The notes under the pieces are model-generated. The model had not been told where the DNA came from and did no database searches. It worked only from the letters and a program-made list of their open reading frames with translations. A DNA stretch of 11,371 nucleotides from Verrucomicrobiales bacterium (GTDB taxonomy: Bacteria > Verrucomicrobiota > Verrucomicrobiia > Verrucomicrobiales > Akkermansiaceae): positions 1-11,371 of the forward strand of contig DMYM01000058.1 in NCBI GenBank assembly GCA_003483645.1, written 5' to 3'. The position numbers and the translations under genes were made by a program. Below are positions 7,899-11,371 of this stretch, one piece after another. Position 1 is the stretch's first letter; every line of letters starts with the position of its first letter.

Positions 7899-8219
7899 AT
7901 GAGTGACGTTCAGGTGGTCCTATGTACCTTTCCGGATCTCCCTCAGGCGCGACATATTGGCACACTTCTGGTGGAAAAGCAACTGGCGGCCTGTGTGAAT
8001 CTGATCCCTGCCGTGGAGTCCATTTTTTGCTGGGAGGGCAAGATTTCCAGCGAATCGGAAGTCCTGGCGGTTTTCAAGACAACCGCGGAGTGTTTCGTTG
8101 AGCTGGAGCGCGAATTGCTGGCCCGTCATCCCTACGATGTGCCGGAACTACTGGCCCTGCGGGTGGGGGCAGGGAGTGAGGCCTACCTCAAGTGGGTCCG
8201 GGCCGAGACAATGGGTTGA
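7899..8219 (+). CDS. cutA: CutA1-type divalent cation tolerance protein
   Basis: The 106-residue product matches the small trimeric CutA1 family. Visible are VVLCTFPDLPQARHIGTLLV near the start, then LAACVNLIPAVESIFCWEGK, a FKTTAECFVELEREL helix, HPYDVPELLAL, and the closing YLKWVRAET. CutA1 was named for copper tolerance in E. coli, but its biochemical role is still unsettled. I use the ATG at 7899; a GTG one codon earlier (7896) is equally open and would add one Met. The GAAGGG ribosome-like site lies unusually close (two bases) to the ATG. It stands alone on this strand with the secreted-protein gene 72 bases downstream, and no functional tie to its neighbours is evident. Confidence 0.93.
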   Translation: MSDVQVVLCTFPDLPQARHIGTLLVEKQLAACVNLIPAVESIFCWEGKISSESEVLAVFKTTAECFVELERELLARHPYDVPELLALRVGAGSEAYLKWVRAETMG

Positions 8220-8291
8220 GATTTGTGGGAGCGATTTCTCGCAGAGACTTGGGCGGCGTGCTTCCATCGGTTACCGGACTGATCCCTGCCC

Positions 8292-9170
8292 ATGCTTCGC
8301 TACGTTGCCCTTTCCTCCTGTGTGCTCGTTCTGGGTTCCGTCTGCGGGAGCGCCGCTGAAGTGAAATGGACCGCCACCGGTAGGGTGCAGTTTGTGCATG
8401 GGCCGGATTTGCTTCAGGTTGCGGCGATCGATGATCCGGTTTCCATCGAACTGAGCTACGATAACGCGAGCGAAGGGCACGTCTTCAGGCAGTTTTTCGA
8501 TCTCAGTGACCAGCTCTTCTGGCAGCAGGAGGAATACTATGATGCCATTGATATCGATCTCAGGATCAGGATTGGAGGGAACACCTGGCGAGGTACGCTG
8601 GTCTCCGGATCGGAAGGTCCGCCTTACAGCATTGAGATCCAGGATGTGAAGGTGGCCGGGGATACGGTAGACTTTTTCAAGGTCACGGTTGCGGGAGAGG
8701 ACGGGGGAGATTTTCCTTCTTTCCCCGGTGGGGCAACCTTGGGAGCGAATCCCAGTCTGCGAGTGGAATTTCGTGACGAATCGACGGATGGTGGAGACCC
8801 TCCCGACTACCTCGATTCCACGGACCTGAAATGCGTATCACAGAGTTTTACGCGTATTACCGAGGCCAGGGGTTCGATTTCCAGCGGGACAGGCCAGTTG
8901 ATCAATTTCACGATGGATCCCGCCACCATTCGGACGCAACTGGCCGAGGTGCGGGCCATCGAGTTGAAGAAGGTGACCTACGATCACGAATTCGAAGAGG
9001 TGTCGCTGACATGGGCCAGCACACCGGGCAAATTCTACGTCATTCAATATCTCGCCAACGATCTGTGCTGGCGCGAGAAGAGTTCCACCTTGGCGGACAG
9101 CACGGAGACGACCTGGGCGGTCCTGTCGTTCGGCGACAAGGGAATCTATCGCGTGGTGGAGGAGGAATAG
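8292..9170 (+). CDS. Secreted beta-rich protein of unknown function
   Basis: I do not recognise a named family. The 292-residue product starts with a clear signal peptide (MLRYVALSSCVLVLGSVCGSAA, likely cut near residue 22). The mature part is acidic and rich in predicted strand: VKWTATGRVQFVHG and later DPVSIELSYDNASEG resemble the beta-sandwich opening often seen in exported proteins that carry a PEP-CTERM tail. No such tail is present here. The last 60 residues (SLTWASTPGKFYVIQYLAND, then a Trp, then GIYRVV) resemble a C-terminal module frequent in exported proteins of Verrucomicrobiota, of the form 'LTW-S-PG-Y-V-Y-S-DL-W...YRV'. Only three cysteines occur in the mature chain. No enzyme motif is visible. 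The start ATG has a weak upstream GGAC. It probably acts outside the inner membrane; role unknown. Confidence 0.75.
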   Translation: MLRYVALSSCVLVLGSVCGSAAEVKWTATGRVQFVHGPDLLQVAAIDDPVSIELSYDNASEGHVFRQFFDLSDQLFWQQEEYYDAIDIDLRIRIGGNTWRGTLVSGSEGPPYSIEIQDVKVAGDTVDFFKVTVAGEDGGDFPSFPGGATLGANPSLRVEFRDESTDGGDPPDYLDSTDLKCVSQSFTRITEARGSISSGTGQLINFTMDPATIRTQLAEVRAIELKKVTYDHEFEEVSLTWASTPGKFYVIQYLANDLCWREKSSTLADSTETTWAVLSFGDKGIYRVVEEE

Positions 9171-9201
9171 CGGAGCAGGCCCTGCAAGGGATGAAGATGT
9201 A

Positions 9202-9216
9202 ATCCGGAGGCCGGAT
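9202..9216. terminator. Possible bidirectional hairpin between convergent genes
   Basis: ATCCGG, a three-base loop AGG, and CCGGAT form a perfect six-base-pair stem. It lies in the 45-base gap between the ends of the secreted-protein gene (plus strand) and the acylphosphatase gene (minus strand), and touches the latter's TGA. There is no T-run on either side, so it would be an atypical terminator. A weaker four-base-pair stem lies at 9175-9185. Confidence 0.35.
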
Positions 9217-9491
9217 CAGCGCGTGATGCGGAATCCTATGGCATTTTCGATCAGAGCAATCTTCTCGGACTGCACCTCCTTGATAAAGTGCGCCACCGAG
9301 CTCTCTTCCGTGATTTCGGCCAGGTAAGCCTCCACCTCATCGGTCTCGCCCATGATCTCCAATTCCACCGTGCCGTCGGGCAGGTTTCGAACAGCCCCGA
9401 CCACGTCGAAGCTGGTGGCGATTTCCCTGGTGGTGTAACGGAAGCCCACACCCTGGACCCGACCGGAAAAGATGACTCGCTTGGCGATCAT
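9216..9491 (-). CDS. acyP: Acylphosphatase
   Basis: The 91-residue cytoplasmic enzyme hydrolyses acyl phosphates. The family signature is complete: FSGRVQGVGFRYTTREIA carries the phosphate-binding loop and catalytic Arg18, and GAVRNLPDGTVELEIMG carries catalytic Asn36. The fold then continues to the expected C-terminal strand (IGFRITR). I chose ATG at 9489-9491, which gives the usual 90-100 residues. The frame stays open upstream, but the added residues are unlike the family and would run into the end of the neighbouring gene. It starts 35 bases after the stop of the pseudo-peptidase gene and may share its transcript. The physiological substrate of bacterial acylphosphatases is mostly unclear, and nothing here narrows it. 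Confidence 0.94.
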   Translation of the reverse strand: MIAKRVIFSGRVQGVGFRYTTREIATSFDVVGAVRNLPDGTVELEIMGETDEVEAYLAEITEESSVAHFIKEVQSEKIALIENAIGFRITR

Positions 9492-9526
9492 GTGTCGGCA
9501 GGCTACGCGTGAATCGGTTTTGCTGT

Positions 9527-10768
9527 CTACCGTAGAGAAGACAAGTTGCCATCGGAGAGAATAATGTCCCGGTAACCGGGGAGCCAGCTGGTCCCGGTGG
9601 ACCACTGCAGTTTCTTGATGGATTCCAGGGTTTCGTCGTCGGCACAGTTGGCCAGTACCGTGATCTTTCCCTGAGAAACCACAGAGAAGCAGCGTCTGGG
9701 AGCGCCCGGCTTTTCGTGACGCCGGGAGAGGATCTCAGCCGCACGGATGGCTGCGGCCTCCGTCTCCCACCGACAGACCCAGAGGAGGTGATCGCCGCTT
9801 GTATTGGCGAAGAGTCGGTAGCGGTCTCCGCGCCAGAGCAGGGCGAGAGCCTGGGCCTGCTCGTAGCTTTCGAGCCACTCGATGAGAGTCTGGATTTGCA
9901 GGGCGCCCAGTGATTCTTCCAGTTGGGTTTCCTGATCGACCGGGGGAGCAGGAATGGTCACCGGAGCAATGGCGGAAGGATCGCCCCCGAGCAATTCGAA
10001 GGTGCTCTGTGGCGGATCCTCGATCAGGTCCGGCAGGGTGCGGGATTCTGTGCGCAGGCGGGTCTCCAGGTAGATGCGGGCAACGCCCCGTTCCTGGGGG
10101 AGTTCGCCGAGGGTGGCCAGGTAGATGGGCAGACTGGCGAGGAGTGCTTCCCGTGTTGTGACGAGGGAGGTTGGCACTTCAAAGGCCTCCCGGGATTCCT
10201 CTCGCAGCTTGGCCTTCAAGGACTCCGCGATGGCGGCGTGCAGGCCCGACTGGGCAATCCTCTCGTCGTCGCTCAATCGGCCGATCACCATGGGGCTGTG
10301 CTGGTGAACGAGGAGGCGGGCGAGGAGGCCATGGAGGATGACGCGATCCTCAACCTCCTCCTCGTTGAAGTCGTTGGGAATGAGAAGGTGGTTTTCACGT
10401 TCATCCAGCCAGCCCCGCACCCCTGTCGACTGGAGAGCTGTCAGACCCTCCCCCATGGAGCGCCCGGCGAACTCGTGGAAGCCCATCAACTCAAGGGCGC
10501 GCGAACGTCGGGCGAGGCCCCCGGGCCCAAACTGGGCGGCAAGATTTTCCTCGATCCTGGAGAGGGAGACCTCTTGTGCGACCCGGTGGATCTCGGGAGT
10601 GGTCCTGAAGCGCAGGCCAAGGGTGTCTTCCACGTAGGCCTCGATGCTGAGACCGGTCTCCTGCTCTTTGGTCGCTGCCGATTGTGGATCGGGTTTGAGT
10701 AATACCAGCAGCGTGCCTGCGGCTGTCGCGGCCCCTGTCAGGGAGGCAAGTGTGCCGACGCCCTTCAT
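9527..10768 (-). CDS. Membrane-anchored protein resembling a metallopeptidase that has lost HExxH
   Basis: The 413-residue product has one hydrophobic N-terminal segment (about 4-24), a signal anchor or signal peptide, with the rest outside the membrane. From memory of the family, its order of elements parallels a group of putative bacterial zinc peptidases that read GFYDP..., a VLxHELxHALQDQ helix, an A-xx-EG-x-A helix, PxSTEQxLHP, and a final WGGDRY...VW...W-x-E-A segment. Here I see GWLDERENHLLIPNDF (119-134), RVILHGLLARLLVHQH (142-157), LHAAIAESLKAKL (176-188), PPQSTFELLGGDP (252-264), and WRGDRYRLF with LLWVCRWETEAAA (312-340). The metal site HExxH has become HGLLA, so catalysis is not expected. 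I use ATG 10768; a longer frame back to 10852 would overlap the upstream gene. It follows that gene by 22 bases. The family link is inference. Confidence 0.55.
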   Translation of the reverse strand: MKGVGTLASLTGAATAAGTLLVLLKPDPQSAATKEQETGLSIEAYVEDTLGLRFRTTPEIHRVAQEVSLSRIEENLAAQFGPGGLARRSRALELMGFHEFAGRSMGEGLTALQSTGVRGWLDERENHLLIPNDFNEEEVEDRVILHGLLARLLVHQHSPMVIGRLSDDERIAQSGLHAAIAESLKAKLREESREAFEVPTSLVTTREALLASLPIYLATLGELPQERGVARIYLETRLRTESRTLPDLIEDPPQSTFELLGGDPSAIAPVTIPAPPVDQETQLEESLGALQIQTLIEWLESYEQAQALALLWRGDRYRLFANTSGDHLLWVCRWETEAAAIRAAEILSRRHEKPGAPRRCFSVVSQGKITVLANCADDETLESIKKLQWSTGTSWLPGYRDIILSDGNLSSLR

Positions 10769-10790
10769 GGATTCTGGCCGGATGGGTTCG

Positions 10791-11371
10791 TCAGGGCTTG
10801 AACGGATTGTTGCGTGGAAACGTACCGTGTGCGCCGAACACTTCCTCCGCACTCTTGCCCTCCTTGAAGGTGTATACCTCGGGAGCGGTGGGGTTGCCCT
10901 GGGCGTCGTAGTTGTAGTACATCACGCGGATGGGGGTTTCCTTGCCGGTGCGGGGATTGGTGCGCAGTGCCCGGGCATCAAACATGCGTTCGGCCTGTAG
11001 TCGACCGGTGGTCTTGCCGTAGCCGTAGGAGACCTTGTAGAGGAGTGACTCGCGACCGTCGTAGATCTTGCAGGCGAGAGGGTCTCCCTGGGCGTTGAGG
11101 CGGTAGACCACGATCATCTTGACCGCCCCGTTGGTCCCCCAGGTGCGCTTGACCAGCGTGCGGTCGTTGGGACTGCGACGGAAGACGGTTCGCGAACCAT
11201 CCTGATGCCGCTTGATCCGCACGTTGGGGCCCTCCTTCTCCCACTTCTCCTGAAACTTGTCGGGGAAGGACTTTTTCTTGTCCTGCTGGCTCAGGCCGGT
11301 GCCGAGACTGAGACCCAGCACTGCGAGGATGAGCGCAGTGATTCTGAGGGGATGCGGGGGATGCGGGGGAT
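10791..11371 (-). CDS. Exported protein of unknown function; 5' end outside window
   Basis: I do not recognise the family. A GTG at 11321 would give 176 residues, but it lies in the middle of a hydrophobic run. The frame stays open to the window edge, giving 192 visible residues that begin with a proline-histidine repeat, then PLRITALILAVLGLSLG, a signal-peptide core with an arginine in front. The true start is therefore probably upstream, beyond 11371. The mature part starts with a lysine/glutamate-rich stretch (QQDKKKSFPDKFQEKWEKEG). It continues with strand-like repeats reminiscent of YD or antitoxin-like YwqK repeats: IVVYRLNAQGDPLACKIYDG, YKVSYGYGKTTGRLQAERMF and VMYYNYDAQGNPTAPEVYTF. 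This resemblance is only loose. The stop is 22 bases before the pseudo-peptidase start, so the two are likely cotranscribed and both are probably exported. Confidence 0.65.
   Translation of the reverse strand, partial: PPHPPHPLRITALILAVLGLSLGTGLSQQDKKKSFPDKFQEKWEKEGPNVRIKRHQDGSRTVFRRSPNDRTLVKRTWGTNGAVKMIVVYRLNAQGDPLACKIYDGRESLLYKVSYGYGKTTGRLQAERMFDARALRTNPRTGKETPIRVMYYNYDAQGNPTAPEVYTFKEGKSAEEVFGAHGTFPRNNPFKP
11348..11371. repeat. Nine-base tandem repeat at the window edge (about 2.7 copies)
   Basis: The unit GGGGATGCG occurs twice in full and then as GGGGAT up to the last base, without mismatch, so the array may continue outside. Read on the minus strand in the frame of the exported-protein gene it encodes Pro-Pro-His units just ahead of the signal-peptide core. 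None of the units supplies an ATG on the minus strand. Confidence 0.75.

Noticed and set aside
9524..9543. A TGTCT/AGACA inverted pair at the end of the pseudo-peptidase gene
   Set aside because: It is a five-pair stem with a ten-base loop and no T-run, lying between two codirectional genes, so it is most likely chance.
9492..9605. A longer acylphosphatase starting at 9605
   Set aside because: The added 38 residues lack family similarity and overlap the 3' end of the upstream gene; the start at 9491 gives the normal length.

Overview
The window looks like ordinary chromosome from a fairly GC-rich member of the Verrucomicrobiota. This placement is my inference, not a database result. It rests on three things. 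The Dxs is a divergent type (GDAAF, NDNGWS, GHAGTA). The soluble PAS histidine kinase opens with a helical leader of a kind I associate with verrucomicrobial kinases. A secreted protein ends in a 'LTW-S-PG-Y-V-Y...L-W...YRV' module common in exported verrucomicrobial proteins. I see no insertion sequence, phage gene, tRNA, rRNA, CRISPR array or recognisable defence locus.

Left block (1-7850, all on the minus strand). In transcription order this is a TTG-initiated soluble PAS histidine kinase (7850-6660), an NtrC-type sigma-54 response regulator (6572-5154), a multi-pass GT39/PMT-like membrane glycosyltransferase (5139-3337), xseB (3318-3001), dxs (3020-1104, overlapping xseB by 20 bases) and the 5' part of priA (950 to beyond base 1). 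The gaps between regulator, glycosyltransferase, xseB and dxs are 14 bases, 18 bases and an overlap, so these four are probably cotranscribed. The 87-base gap before the regulator and the 153-base gap before priA leave room for internal promoters. The block mixes signalling, envelope glycosylation, DNA repair (exonuclease VII), isoprenoid and thiamine/pyridoxal precursor synthesis (Dxs), and replication restart (PriA). The xseB-dxs linkage recalls the E. coli xseB-ispA-dxs operon, but without ispA.

Middle block (7899-9170, plus strand). cutA is divergent from the kinase across about 48 bases. It is followed by an unrecognised secreted beta-rich protein.

Right block (9216-11371, minus strand). 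In transcription order it holds an exported protein of unknown function whose 5' end leaves the window, a membrane-anchored protein that looks like a putative metallopeptidase with its HExxH site lost, and an acylphosphatase. Gaps are 22 and 35 bases. The block converges on the secreted-protein gene, with a small perfect hairpin between them.

No clear new biological system is present. The best leads are the probable pseudo-metallopeptidase and its tightly linked exported neighbour. Lesser ones are the divergent Dxs, the GAFTSA variant in the sigma-54 activator, and a 9-base tandem repeat at the right edge that lies in an open reading frame.
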